Of a stretch of 64,000 bases of DNA, positions 26,396 through 33,654 are shown piece after piece. Under the pieces are notes generated by a model that was not told where the DNA came from, ran no database searches, and was given only the letters and a program-made list of their open reading frames with translations. Within the stretch, counting starts at the first letter, position 1. Each line of letters begins with the position of its first letter. Made by a program: the position numbers and the translations under genes. Origin of the DNA: Mycoplana azooxidifex (lineage in GTDB: Bacteria; Pseudomonadota; Alphaproteobacteria; Rhizobiales; Rhizobiaceae); contig NZ_JACIEE010000008.1 of the NCBI RefSeq assembly GCF_014196765.1, forward strand, positions 124,001-188,000, in the 5' to 3' direction.

Positions 26396-27184
26396 TCAGT
26401 CGCCCGCGACGAAGAATTTCCACTGGCCGTCCGGGGAGATGCCGACGCGATAGAAGTTGTAACCGCCGAATTCCTGCATGTCGGCGAAGTCGCCGGCAGT
26501 GACGATCCGCAGGAGCTCCACCTTTTCCGGTGGCGACAGCGTATCGAGCGACTTTTCGGCGAAATAGGGCCAGACATAGGTCTCGTTCGGCGTGCCCGCA
26601 TCGACCTTGACGAAGCCGGTCGCCAGCACGTCGAGCAGGATCGCCAGGATCTCGATGCCGTCCGGATCGCCCGACAGGCCCTTCAGCGTCGTGACCGGAT
26701 CGTCGGTGCCTTCGACGATGGAGACCTGGGTCTGCGTCGGCCCCTTGCCGAGCAGCGAGCGCAGCCGCTCGATGTCGCCGGACGCTGCCGCCTCGACGAT
26801 CAGTTCGCGCATGCGCTGGACCGGCTCTGGCGCCTTGGTGATGTCGTAGAGAACCTCGACCGGCGGCTCGGGCTCGGTGACCGCCTTGTCTTCTGCAGGC
26901 TCCGTCACCGCCTCTTCGCCGGCGTCCCTGCGAATCAGCGGGTCGGGCAGGGGCAGTTGTAGTTGTTCGCCTTCGCCGGGCTCTGCCTCTTCGGGCGGAG
27001 GCGTCTGTGCCGTCGGTGCGCTGTCGCGCTCCGGCTGTTCCTGAACCTGTCCGGGAATCTGTTTCAGTTCGCTCAGTGCGAATGCGGGGGAGCCGGTGCC
27101 GAGGGTTGCCGTGATCGCCAGCACGAACGAGACGGCGAACACGCTGCCGCGAAGCAGCCTGATGCGGTCGTACAAGCTCAGCAT
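26396..27184 (-). CDS. Conserved secreted protein of unknown function
   Basis: A 262-residue protein I do not recognise by family. It has a signal peptide or signal anchor (LLRGSVFAVSFVLAITATLG to SPAFALS, about residues 9-37), then a Pro/Glu-rich disordered stretch (residues 45-110), then a folded C-terminal domain starting EVLYDITKAPEPVQRMRELI. The C-terminal part contains an acidic helical repeat (EAAASGDIERLRSLLGKGP, somewhat ankyrin-like) and ends in GGYNFYRVGISPDGQWKFFVAGD. This overall layout suggests a periplasmic protein; rhizobial genomes carry similar ones. It starts 18 nt after the stop of the small upstream gene, so the two are probably co-transcribed. Confidence 0.75.
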   Translation of the reverse strand: MLSLYDRIRLLRGSVFAVSFVLAITATLGTGSPAFALSELKQIPGQVQEQPERDSAPTAQTPPPEEAEPGEGEQLQLPLPDPLIRRDAGEEAVTEPAEDKAVTEPEPPVEVLYDITKAPEPVQRMRELIVEAAASGDIERLRSLLGKGPTQTQVSIVEGTDDPVTTLKGLSGDPDGIEILAILLDVLATGFVKVDAGTPNETYVWPYFAEKSLDTLSPPEKVELLRIVTAGDFADMQEFGGYNFYRVGISPDGQWKFFVAGD

Positions 27185-27202
27185 CCTTCTGGCCTTTTCG
27201 CC

Positions 27203-27481
27203 CTATTGAAGCGTGCGTTCCGGAGAGAACTCGCCAGCGAGCATGCGCTCGCGCAGGGAAGTCAACATTGCCTCGGCGCCATCTTCACCGAGCAGGCGGA
27301 TCGTCTCGCGCATGGCAAGCGCGATCGCGGCATCGGCGATGATTTCCGGCTCGATGCCGTCGGCCATCCCGTCCGCCCAGGCCTCGTTCTGGTGTTCCAG
27401 TGCGGCCTGCATCTTCTCGTGTACGATCATCTCGTCGATATCGTTCAGGCTTGGTTCCATCATGTGATCCATGCGAGGCAT
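27203..27481 (-). CDS. Small conserved acidic protein
   Basis: A 92-residue protein, family not recognised. It is acidic and apparently all-helical (DIDEMIVHEKMQAALEHQNE, DAAIALAMRETIRLLGEDG), with no signal peptide or membrane segment. Internal methionines (MDHMMEP) leave the exact start uncertain. It lies 18 nt upstream of the secreted-protein gene on the same strand. The 84-nt region upstream is AT-rich and probably carries the promoter. The clean helical composition and context support a real gene. Confidence 0.6.
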   Translation of the reverse strand: MPRMDHMMEPSLNDIDEMIVHEKMQAALEHQNEAWADGMADGIEPEIIADAAIALAMRETIRLLGEDGAEAMLTSLRERMLAGEFSPERTLQ

Positions 27482-27565
27482 CTACTTCTTTACCAGACTG
27501 TTAATGAGCTTAGCAGCCTTTTATCAAAACGACACGGGTGCGGCGAAAAAGAGGTTAATTATCCG

Positions 27566-28051
27566 CTAATTTCCAAACCGGGCGGTAATTTCGGTGGCAA
27601 GTGTTGCACCTTCGTTACGGTAGCGCTGTTCTGCGACAACGGCCTGTTCCGTGCAAGAGGCATAGACGGAGGCGAACGAGCGGTATCCCCGGTTGAATGC
27701 CGCGGTAAGGCGCTCCTTGCGCCCCTGTTCGTTGCCGGCCTCCATCGAAATCAGCTCTTCCATCGCCGTGCGCCAGGTGTCTTCCTTCTCCTTCAGGCAG
27801 AGACTGCGCAGGTAGTGGACGGCGCCCAGGATCTCCGAAAGCCGTTCCAGCCGCCCGTCATAGGGCGCCGGCTTGTTCTCGGTTGCCGGTGCGGTGGCGG
27901 CCGGAGCCGGCTGTCCGGGCGCGGCAGGAGGGGCTGCCTCCTGCGCTGCGGCAGCAAGCGGGGCCACGGACAGAATAAGGACCAGCGCCGCTGCGAGGGC
28001 GGGGGAAAAAAGGGCGGGGGAAAAAAGGGCGGGAAGGGGACGGTTCTTCAT
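27566..28051 (-). CDS. TIGR02301-family secreted protein
   Basis: A 161-residue protein matching the alphaproteobacterial TIGR02301 pattern: a signal peptide, an Ala/Pro linker, then GRLERLSEILGAVHYLRSLC, WRTAMEELISMEAG and ERLTAAFNRGYRSFASVYASC with two conserved cysteines. Function is unknown. The signal peptide contains the pentapeptide LFSPA twice in tandem, from a 15-bp direct repeat in the DNA. Two starts compete: GTG at 28060, overlapping the NUDIX stop (GTGA), and ATG at 28051, which has GGTGA upstream. The ATG is chosen. It is coupled to the NUDIX gene. Confidence 0.82.
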   Translation of the reverse strand: MKNRPLPALFSPALFSPALAAALVLILSVAPLAAAAQEAAPPAAPGQPAPAATAPATENKPAPYDGRLERLSEILGAVHYLRSLCLKEKEDTWRTAMEELISMEAGNEQGRKERLTAAFNRGYRSFASVYASCTEQAVVAEQRYRNEGATLATEITARFGN

Positions 28052-28056
28052 CCGGT

Positions 28057-28497
28057 TCACCAGAGGCCGCCGACATGCGGCGGATTGGCGTCGGCCCGGC
28101 CGCGGTCGGCCTCCAGCCGCCGGATGCAGTCGCGCACGCTTTCCGGTGCCGGCAGGGACGATATCTGCTCGGCGGTGAACCAGCCGAGATCGGCCGCATC
28201 GTCCGCGGCAACGGCGACCGCGTCCGCATCGGCCTCGACGCGAAACACCGACAGGAAGAAGTGGCTGGCGGTCGACCGGCTCTTCAGGTCGTAGGTCGCA
28301 TAAAGCCGGGGATCGCGGGCGGCAATGCCGGTCTCCTCCCGGAATTCGCGCAGCGCCGTCTCGGCCGGGGTTTCCCCCGATTCCGCGCGCCCGCCGGGAA
28401 AGGCATACATGGCCGCTGCCGGAGGATTGCGTCGCAGCACGAGCAGATAACGCCCGTCGCGCTCGAGAATGGCAGAGGAGGCTGGTTTTGCGGTCAT
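28057..28497 (-). CDS. NUDIX hydrolase
   Basis: A 146-residue NUDIX protein with an intact box: G, five residues, E, seven residues, REFREETG (the GGRAESGETPAETAL region, about residues 35-58), so it should bind Mg and cleave a nucleoside diphosphate linked to another moiety. The N-terminal VLRRNPPAAAMYAFPGG resembles small sanitising or ADP-ribose-type hydrolases. The substrate is not evident. The C-terminal 15 residues are Arg/Pro-rich and probably disordered. It is divergent from the SRAP gene across a 151-nt gap and coupled to the TIGR02301 gene. Confidence 0.9.
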   Translation of the reverse strand: MTAKPASSAILERDGRYLLVLRRNPPAAAMYAFPGGRAESGETPAETALREFREETGIAARDPRLYATYDLKSRSTASHFFLSVFRVEADADAVAVAADDAADLGWFTAEQISSLPAPESVRDCIRRLEADRGRADANPPHVGGLW

Positions 28498-28648
28498 CGG
28501 CGGTTCCGACTCTTCATCTCCTCCTTATAGTGGCGGCGGCCGGATTGATCCAGATGTGCTGCGCCTGCTGACCCGAATGCCCTTGCAGCGTTGAAATCGG
28601 CCCGCGCGCCGTCTATCTCGAAGGTGGATACGGGAACAGGCGGCCATC

Positions 28649-29485
28649 ATGTGCGGACGATTTGCGTTGACGGAACCGACGGCCAGGCTGAAGGAATTTC
28701 TCGATGTCGTGGACGTGGAGGAATTTCCCGCGCGCTACAATATCGCGCCGACCCAGCCGATCCTGGTGGTGATCTCCGGCGACCGGCAGGAGCAAGGAAG
28801 CAACCTTCCCGACCGCAAGGCGCTGCTGGTGCGCTGGGGGTTCACGCCCTCCTGGGTGAAGGATCCGCGCGAATTTCCCCTTCTCATCAACGCCAGGGCG
28901 GAGACGGCGATCGGCAAGGCCTCCTTCCGCGCCGCCATGCGCCATCGGCGCATCCTCGTTCCGGCGAGCGGCTTCTACGAGTGGCACCGTCCATCCAAGG
29001 GCGCGCCCAAAGGGTCAAAGGAGAAGTCCCAGGCCTATTGGGTCCGGCCGAGGAACGGCGGGATCGTCGCCTTTGCTGGCCTGATGGAAACCTGGTCATC
29101 CGCCGACGGTTCGGAGGTGGACACCGGGGCGATCCTGACGACCGCCGCCAATAAGGCGATCGGCCGCATCCATGACCGGATGCCGGTCGTGATCGAGCCG
29201 CAGGACTTCGCCCGCTGGCTGGATTGCAAGACGCAGGAACCGCGCGAGATAGAAGACCTGTTGCGGCCGATAGACGATGCCTTCTTCGAGGCGATTCCCG
29301 TCTCCGACAAGGTCAACAAGGTCGCCAATGTCGGCGCGGAGATACAGGAGCCGGTTTCCCCGGCGCTCGCCGGGGCCGCAGCCCCGTCACCAACGGACAG
29401 GGTGCGGGACGGGGGGCGTCGGAAGCCCGGCCCCGATAACGATGAAGGCGGACCGGACGATGGCGGCCAGTTGTCGCTGCTCTGA
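28649..29485 (+). CDS. yedK: SRAP-family abasic-site processing protein (YedK/HMCES)
   Basis: A 278-residue SRAP protein. It begins MCGRFALTE, with Cys2 that becomes N-terminal and crosslinks to abasic sites in single-stranded DNA. Other active-site motifs are ARYNIAPTQPILVV, RWGFTPSWVKD, LINARAETA, RILVPASGFYEWHR (Glu) and IHDRMPVVI (His). The last 45 residues (from about 233) form a Gly/Pro/Asp-rich tail not needed by the domain, encoded by a GC-rich stretch with a small hairpin. It protects abasic sites in the cytosol. It stands alone, divergent from the NUDIX gene. Confidence 0.92.
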   Translation: MCGRFALTEPTARLKEFLDVVDVEEFPARYNIAPTQPILVVISGDRQEQGSNLPDRKALLVRWGFTPSWVKDPREFPLLINARAETAIGKASFRAAMRHRRILVPASGFYEWHRPSKGAPKGSKEKSQAYWVRPRNGGIVAFAGLMETWSSADGSEVDTGAILTTAANKAIGRIHDRMPVVIEPQDFARWLDCKTQEPREIEDLLRPIDDAFFEAIPVSDKVNKVANVGAEIQEPVSPALAGAAAPSPTDRVRDGGRRKPGPDNDEGGPDDGGQLSLL

Positions 29486-29541
29486 AGGCTTCAACGCCCG
29501 TGATGCGCGCAAACGCCGTGCTCGCCCGTGATCGACGCCGG

Positions 29542-29727
29542 TCAGGCTTCTGCCGCGTCCTTCAGGCAGGCCGGCAGATCCCCCTTGGCCGGCTTGTCGC
29601 CTTTCGGCTTGCGCTGGCTGGCCGCTGCCAGCACCGCCTTCAGCCTCAGCGGTTTGTATTGTTCCTCGAGATTTTCCGACTTTCGCGTTCGTGGCGAAGT
29701 TGAATGTTTCGCACCTTCAGTAAACAT
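29542..29727 (-). CDS. Small basic conserved protein (61 aa)
   Basis: No known function. The 61-residue product begins MFTEGAKHSTSPRTRKSENL and has EEQYKPLRLKAVLAAASQ in the middle and a Lys/Asp-rich tail ending CLKDAAEA. GGGAG is positioned 6 nt before the ATG, and the upstream 200 nt are strikingly AT-rich, as expected of a promoter region. No signal or membrane segment. It lies just downstream of, and convergent with, the SRAP gene. I believe similar short proteins occur in other rhizobia, but this rests on memory. Confidence 0.55.
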   Translation of the reverse strand: MFTEGAKHSTSPRTRKSENLEEQYKPLRLKAVLAAASQRKPKGDKPAKGDLPACLKDAAEA

Positions 29728-29864
29728 TATTTACTCCCATTAATAATTCCGGAACACCAAGATACGTTTATGTACTACCCGGTGCGCATTCGGAATATAG
29801 AGGCCGATTTTGTTGAAATTCTGCCGAAAAGTCGAATTATGTTAGACCTGTTCGGCGTAGCGTT

Positions 29865-29882
29865 TGTTAACAATTATTAACA
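29865..29882. promoter_or_regulatory. AT-rich inverted repeat between two small genes
   Basis: TGTTAA at 29865-29870 and TTAACA at 29877-29882 are inverted around CAATTA. The 214-nt gap 29728-29941 is much AT-richer than the rest of the window and otherwise holds no gene. The repeat resembles a CtrA half-site pair (TTAA-N7-TTAA), but the spacing is six, not seven, so no regulator is assigned. A second AT-rich stretch (GTAAACATTATTTACTCC, 29721-29738) sits at the start of the 61-residue gene. Confidence 0.35.
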
Positions 29883-29941
29883 TGCGCACGATATAGATCG
29901 TGGCAATGCGCGGGCCGACCGTCGCATCCCGGCTACGCCGA

Positions 29942-30082
29942 TCAGGCGTTTGGCACCGACTTCTCCTGCCGCCGCGCGTTCAACTGAAGTGCGGCGGCGA
30001 TGATCGCCCGCAGCCCTGCCGGGCGGCCCCGCTTGGTCCCGCCGTTTCCGGGCGTCAGTCTGGCGGCAATCTTCGAGCTCAT
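29942..30082 (-). CDS. Possible small basic protein (46 aa)
   Basis: A 46-codon frame, MSSKIAARLTPGNGGTKRGR followed by PAGLRAIIAAALQL and a basic end. A near-perfect GGAGGACAACGAAG ribosome-binding sequence precedes the ATG at 30082. The core GLRAIIAAALQ loosely resembles LRLKAVLAAASQ in the neighbouring 61-residue protein, and both are basic. It has no recognised domain. The strong ribosome site and position behind an empty 364-nt region are the main support. It could be a chance frame. Confidence 0.38.
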   Translation of the reverse strand: MSSKIAARLTPGNGGTKRGRPAGLRAIIAAALQLNARRQEKSVPNA

Positions 30083-30446
30083 CTTCGTTGTCCTCCGTCA
30101 GTCTGGTGGGTGTGTTGTGCCGCCTTTTTGCCAGCACCGGCCCGCCCGCGGTGTTTCCGAAGGAACAGGGCGGATGCCTTTCCTTGCGGCTGTGGCAGCA
30201 GGGCGCGCGGCAGGCGTCTCAGGCCGGGCGTAAAGGGGGCGATGATTTTGTCGACCGCGTGCCCGTGGCGCCCTTGACCGCCGCGGATTCCGGCGCGATA
30301 AAGCGAGCCATGAAAACGGAACTCTGCATTATTTGCCGGAGCATTATTCGCTAGCCTTACCGCTGGCTTGGCCGTTTTCGTCTCCTGAAATCCCCAGATG
30401 ACAAACGGACCGGGCCGGCCGGACGCTTGCCCTTGGGAGAATTTCG
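30083..30446. other. 364-nt intergenic region upstream of cysS
   Basis: No convincing gene on either strand. Open frames crossing it have compositions typical of shadows (Arg/Pro/Gly-rich) and no ribosome sites. It must carry the cysS promoter; the AT-richer stretch GCATTATTTGCCGGAGCATT (30326-30345) is one possible place. No T-box, riboswitch or terminator structure was recognised. Confidence 0.5.
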
Positions 30447-31874
30447 ATGGCCGATAAGCCGGTCCTGACCCTCTACAACACGCTGACGCGGTCGAAGGCG
30501 CCGTTTTCGCCGATCGATCCGGCGAATGTGCGCCTCTACGTCTGCGGCCCAACGGTCTACGACTTCGCCCATATCGGCAACGCCCGGCCGGTGATCGTCT
30601 TCGACGTGCTCTTCCGGCTGCTACGCCATGTCCATGGCGAAGCGCACGTGACCTATGTCCGCAACATCACCGACGTCGACGACAAGATCAACGCCCGTGC
30701 GCTGCGCGATTTCGGCCGGGACATCGAGGCCGGCACCGTCAGCCTCAACGAGGCGATCCGCCGCGTCACGGAGAAGACCGCCGATCAGTTCCACGCCGAC
30801 GTCGCAGCGCTGGGCACGCTGCGGCCGACGCACGAGCCGCGCGCCACCGAGTTCGTGCAGAAGCGGCAGGACGGCCGCGCCGACATGATCACGCTGATCG
30901 AGCGGCTGATCGATCGCGGCCATGCCTACCAGGCGGGCGGGGAGGTGCTGTTCGACACCTCCTGGGCGGACTATGGCGAACTGTCCAAGCGCAATCTCGA
31001 CGAGCAGCAAGCCGGCGCCCGCATAGCCGTCGACGGCCACAAGAAGAACCCCGGCGATTTCGTGCTGTGGAAGCTGTCCTCGCCCGAGGAGCCCGGCTGG
31101 GACAGCCCCTGGGGTCGGGGGCGTCCGGGCTGGCACATCGAGTGCTCGGCCATGTCCGCCGCCTATCTCGGCGAGACCTTCGACATCCACGGCGGCGGGC
31201 TGGACCTGATCTTCCCCCACCACGAAAACGAGATCGCCCAGTCGCGCTGCGCCCACGGCACCAAGGTGATGGCCAACGTCTGGATGCACAACGGCTTCGT
31301 CCAGGTCGAGGGCCGCAAGATGTCGAAGTCGGAAGGCAACTTCGTCACCATCCACGACCTGCTCGAGACCGAGATCTTCGGCGGTCGCAAATGGCCGGGC
31401 GAGGTGCTGCGCCTTGCCATGCTGATGACGCACTACCGCGAGCCGATCGACTTTTCGGTCAAGCGGCTGGAGGAGGCCGAGCGCTTGCTTGCCAAGTGGC
31501 CGGCGGGCGAGGCGGGAGAGGGGAGCGTCGACCCGGCCGTTCTCGCAGCATTGGCCGATGACTTGAATACGGTCGCCGCGGTGCAGGCGCTGCATGCGCT
31601 GGCCCACAAGGCCGCGACCGACCCGGCTGCGGCCGCCTCCTTTCAGGCCAGCGCGGCTCTGCTCGGCGTGAAGCCGAAAAAGGCCGAGATTTCAGAGGCC
31701 TTGGAGGCAGGCGTTGAATCGATCATTCAACTGCGTCTCGAAATGCTGAAGGCGAAGAACTTCACCGAGGCCGACAGGATCCGCGACGATCTTCTCTCCA
31801 AGGGCATCCGGCTCAAGGACGGCAAGGACCCGGCCACCGGCGAGCGCGTCACGACCTGGGAGGTCAAGCGGTGA
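30447..31874 (+). CDS. cysS: Cysteinyl-tRNA synthetase
   Basis: A 475-residue class I synthetase that charges tRNA-Cys. The HIGH-type motif is HIGNAR at residue 42, preceded by the zinc cysteine in YVCGPTVYD; further zinc ligands lie in WHIECSAMS and [18 protein letters not shown] is near residue 291. The C-terminal helical anticodon-binding region ends [19 protein letters not shown] and [18 protein letters not shown]. The length is normal. GGGAGAATTTCG precedes the ATG. It is followed after only a few bases by the promoter of a VapBC module. Confidence 0.97.
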   Translation: MADKPVLTLYNTLTRSKAPFSPIDPANVRLYVCGPTVYDFAHIGNARPVIVFDVLFRLLRHVHGEAHVTYVRNITDVDDKINARALRDFGRDIEAGTVSLNEAIRRVTEKTADQFHADVAALGTLRPTHEPRATEFVQKRQDGRADMITLIERLIDRGHAYQAGGEVLFDTSWADYGELSKRNLDEQQAGARIAVDGHKKNPGDFVLWKLSSPEEPGWDSPWGRGRPGWHIECSAMSAAYLGETFDIHGGGLDLIFPHHENEIAQSRCAHGTKVMANVWMHNGFVQVEGRKMSKSEGNFVTIHDLLETEIFGGRKWPGEVLRLAMLMTHYREPIDFSVKRLEEAERLLAKWPAGEAGEGSVDPAVLAALADDLNTVAAVQALHALAHKAATDPAAAASFQASAALLGVKPKKAEISEALEAGVESIIQLRLEMLKAKNFTEADRIRDDLLSKGIRLKDGKDPATGERVTTWEVKR

Positions 31875-31877
31875 GGT

Positions 31878-31919
31878 TTGCCACCGCATGGTGATTGGCA
31901 TATGCTTGGGCATATGCCA
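31878..31919 (+). promoter_or_regulatory. vapBC promoter with overlapping palindromic operator
   Basis: TTGCCA at 31878-31883 and TATGCT at 31901-31906 are 17 nt apart and form a plausible sigma-70 promoter beginning just after the cysS stop codon. A perfect 10-bp inverted repeat, TGGCATATGC-TTGG-GCATATGCCA (31896-31919), covers the -10 and start-site region. Each arm contains GCATATGC, itself a palindrome, so two antitoxin dimers could bind 12 bp apart. This is the classic geometry of toxin-antitoxin autorepression. Confidence 0.7.
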
Positions 31920-31937
31920 CTTCGGATGGAGGCTGCT

Positions 31938-32216
31938 ATGAATGTCGTCCGCGTTGAGAAGGATACCGGCAAGGAGGTCGGCGAAAGGGTTGTCAAGCTG
32001 TTCCGCAACGGCCGGAACCAGGCTGTGCGCATTCCCGTGGAATTCGAGCTGCCGGGCGACGAGGCGGTGATGCGCAAGGAAGGCGACCGACTGATCATCG
32101 AGCCGAAAAAGAAGAAGAGCGATCTTCTCGAGTGGCTCGCGACGCTGGAGCCTTGGGATGAGGATTTCCCGGATCTGGACGAGAAGCAGCCGCCTCCGGA
32201 GGATGTCGATCTGTGA
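31938..32216 (+). CDS. vapB: VapB-type antitoxin (AbrB/MazE fold)
   Basis: A 92-residue antitoxin. The N-terminal swapped-hairpin DNA-binding domain reads VVKLFRNGRNQAVRIPVEFE and continues with DRLIIEPKKKK. The C-terminal acidic tail (WDEDFPDLDEKQPPPEDVD) would embrace the VapC active site. GGAGG lies 6 nt before the ATG at 31938; the open frame upstream runs into the operator and is not used. The stop overlaps the vapC start (GTGA), the normal coupling that balances antitoxin and toxin. Confidence 0.88.
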   Translation: MNVVRVEKDTGKEVGERVVKLFRNGRNQAVRIPVEFELPGDEAVMRKEGDRLIIEPKKKKSDLLEWLATLEPWDEDFPDLDEKQPPPEDVDL

Positions 32217-32629
32217 CGGAGTTCCGCTACATGCTTGACACCAATGTCATTTCGCAGATGGTGCGCAACCCCGACGGTGCGGTAGCACAGCGTGTTTTCG
32301 AGGTGGGAACCGACAGCCTATGCACGAGCGCGATCGTGGCCTCGGAGTTACGGTACGGCCTCAGGAAGAAGGGATCGAGCCGCCTTTCCAGTCTCGTTGA
32401 GAATGCCCTGGAGCGGATCGCCGTCGTTCCATACGACGAGGACGTCTCCTGGAAGTATGCGGAGGCGAGATTCGAGCTTGAGAAAATCGGCCAGCCGATC
32501 GGCTATACGGACCTGTTCATCGCGGCACATGCGCTTGCACTCGGCTTGACGCTGGTGACGGACAATGTGCGGGAATTCGGTCGTGTCAGGGGCCTCAAGG
32601 TCGAAAATTGGCAGGAGCCCAGCCCATGA
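32213..32629 (+). CDS. vapC: VapC-type PIN-domain toxin ribonuclease
   Basis: A 138-residue PIN-domain protein starting at GTG. The four acidic active-site residues are present: Asp9 in YMLDTNVIS, Glu45 in VASELRYGL, Asp100 in GYTDLFIAAHAL and Asp117 in LVTDNVREF. VapC toxins cleave specific tRNAs or rRNA. All key residues are intact, so it should be active. Its stop codon overlaps the start of a GFA-family enzyme (ATGA) and AGGAG lies within its last codons, so a metabolic gene is translationally coupled to the toxin. Confidence 0.92.
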   Translation: MTEFRYMLDTNVISQMVRNPDGAVAQRVFEVGTDSLCTSAIVASELRYGLRKKGSSRLSSLVENALERIAVVPYDEDVSWKYAEARFELEKIGQPIGYTDLFIAAHALALGLTLVTDNVREFGRVRGLKVENWQEPSP

Positions 32630-33162
32630 CCGACACCCTCTACACCGGCGGCTGCCAGTGCGGCGCGGTCCGGTTCCGTGTCCGCGGCAGCCTGAAGGAC
32701 AGCTCGATCTGCCATTGCCGCATGTGCCAGAAGGCTTTCGGCGCCTACTATGCGCCGCTGGTCTCCACCCGCGGCGCCGAACTCGTCTGGACGCGTGGCG
32801 AGCCGAAGCGGTTCCGCTCCTCGAATTTCGCCTCCCGCGGCTTCTGCGCCGAATGCGGCACGCCGCTGACCTACGAGGCGCCCGACGGGGTAGCACTCGC
32901 AGCCGGTGCCTTCGATGATCCCTCGGCGCTGCCGCCGGTGGTGCAGTTCGGCACGGAGGCGAAGATCGGCTTCGTCGACGCCCTGCACGCCTTGCCCGGC
33001 CATACGACCGAGGAAGATGCGGAAGAAGCGCCGTTCGTCCTCGAGATCGTCTCCTTTCAGCATCCCGACCACGACACCGCGGCGTGGCCGCCGGAGGATG
33101 GCGGAAGCGACGCTGCCGCGGCAGGACAAGCGAATGTCCCCTCGCCGGAGGGCCGCCGATGA
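32626..33162 (+). CDS. GFA-family zinc protein 1 (CENP-V/Gfa-like)
   Basis: A 178-residue GFA-domain protein. The zinc motifs are GGCQCGAVRF (C-x-C), CHCRMCQKAFGAYY (C-x-C-x2-C) and FCAECGTPLTY (C-x2-C). The family is named after glutathione-dependent formaldehyde-activating enzyme, but most members have unknown substrates. A C-terminal extension after VSFQHPDHDTAAWPPE is Ala/Gly-rich. The ATG overlaps the vapC stop, and the stop overlaps the start of the second GFA gene (ATGA). It is about 20 residues longer than the third copy. Confidence 0.9.
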   Translation: MTDTLYTGGCQCGAVRFRVRGSLKDSSICHCRMCQKAFGAYYAPLVSTRGAELVWTRGEPKRFRSSNFASRGFCAECGTPLTYEAPDGVALAAGAFDDPSALPPVVQFGTEAKIGFVDALHALPGHTTEEDAEEAPFVLEIVSFQHPDHDTAAWPPEDGGSDAAAAGQANVPSPEGRR

Positions 33163-33653
33163 GCATCGCGCGGATCTATACCGGCGGATGCCAGTGCGGC
33201 GCCGTGCGCTACCGCGCCGAGGGCGTGCTGGAAGATCCGCACCTGTGCCATTGCCGCATGTGCCAGAAGGCGGCCGGCAACTATTTCCTGCCGCTCGCCA
33301 ATGCTGCGCGCGACAGTTTCAGCGTGACGCGCGGCGAGCCGGGCTGGTTCCGCTCGTCCGAGCACGTTCGCCGCGGCTTCTGCCGCGATTGCGGCACGCC
33401 GCTCTTCTACGACATGCCCGGGGAACGCTTCATCAACATCGTGCTCGGCTCGCTCGACGATCCGGAGGACGTGCGCCCGCATGCGCAGTCGGGCGTCGAA
33501 TCGCGCATGTTCTGGTTTGCCCAGATCGCCCGCCTGCCGGAGAAGGAAACGGACGTGGCAGGGCAGGCCGGCCGCGAACACCACCTCGCCATCCTGGAAT
33601 CGAACCGCCAGCATCCGGACTACGATACGGATCACTGGCCACCGGAGGATTGA
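33159..33653 (+). CDS. GFA-family zinc protein 2
   Basis: A 164-residue paralogue of its neighbours with the same zinc motifs: GGCQCGAVRY, CHCRMCQKAAGNYF and FCRDCGTPLFY. It differs in the middle, where RFINIVLGSLDDPEDV replaces the gain-of-specificity loop of copy 1, and in its C-terminal part (REHHLAILESNRQHPDYDTD), so substrate preference may differ. The start overlaps the stop of copy 1; only one base separates its stop from the start of copy 3. It must be translated from the same message. Confidence 0.9.
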   Translation: MSIARIYTGGCQCGAVRYRAEGVLEDPHLCHCRMCQKAAGNYFLPLANAARDSFSVTRGEPGWFRSSEHVRRGFCRDCGTPLFYDMPGERFINIVLGSLDDPEDVRPHAQSGVESRMFWFAQIARLPEKETDVAGQAGREHHLAILESNRQHPDYDTDHWPPED

Positions 33654-33654
33654 C

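Noticed and set aside
29865-29882. CtrA binding site
   Set aside because: The two TTAA halves are six bases apart instead of the seven required by the CtrA consensus, so it is kept only as an unassigned inverted repeat.
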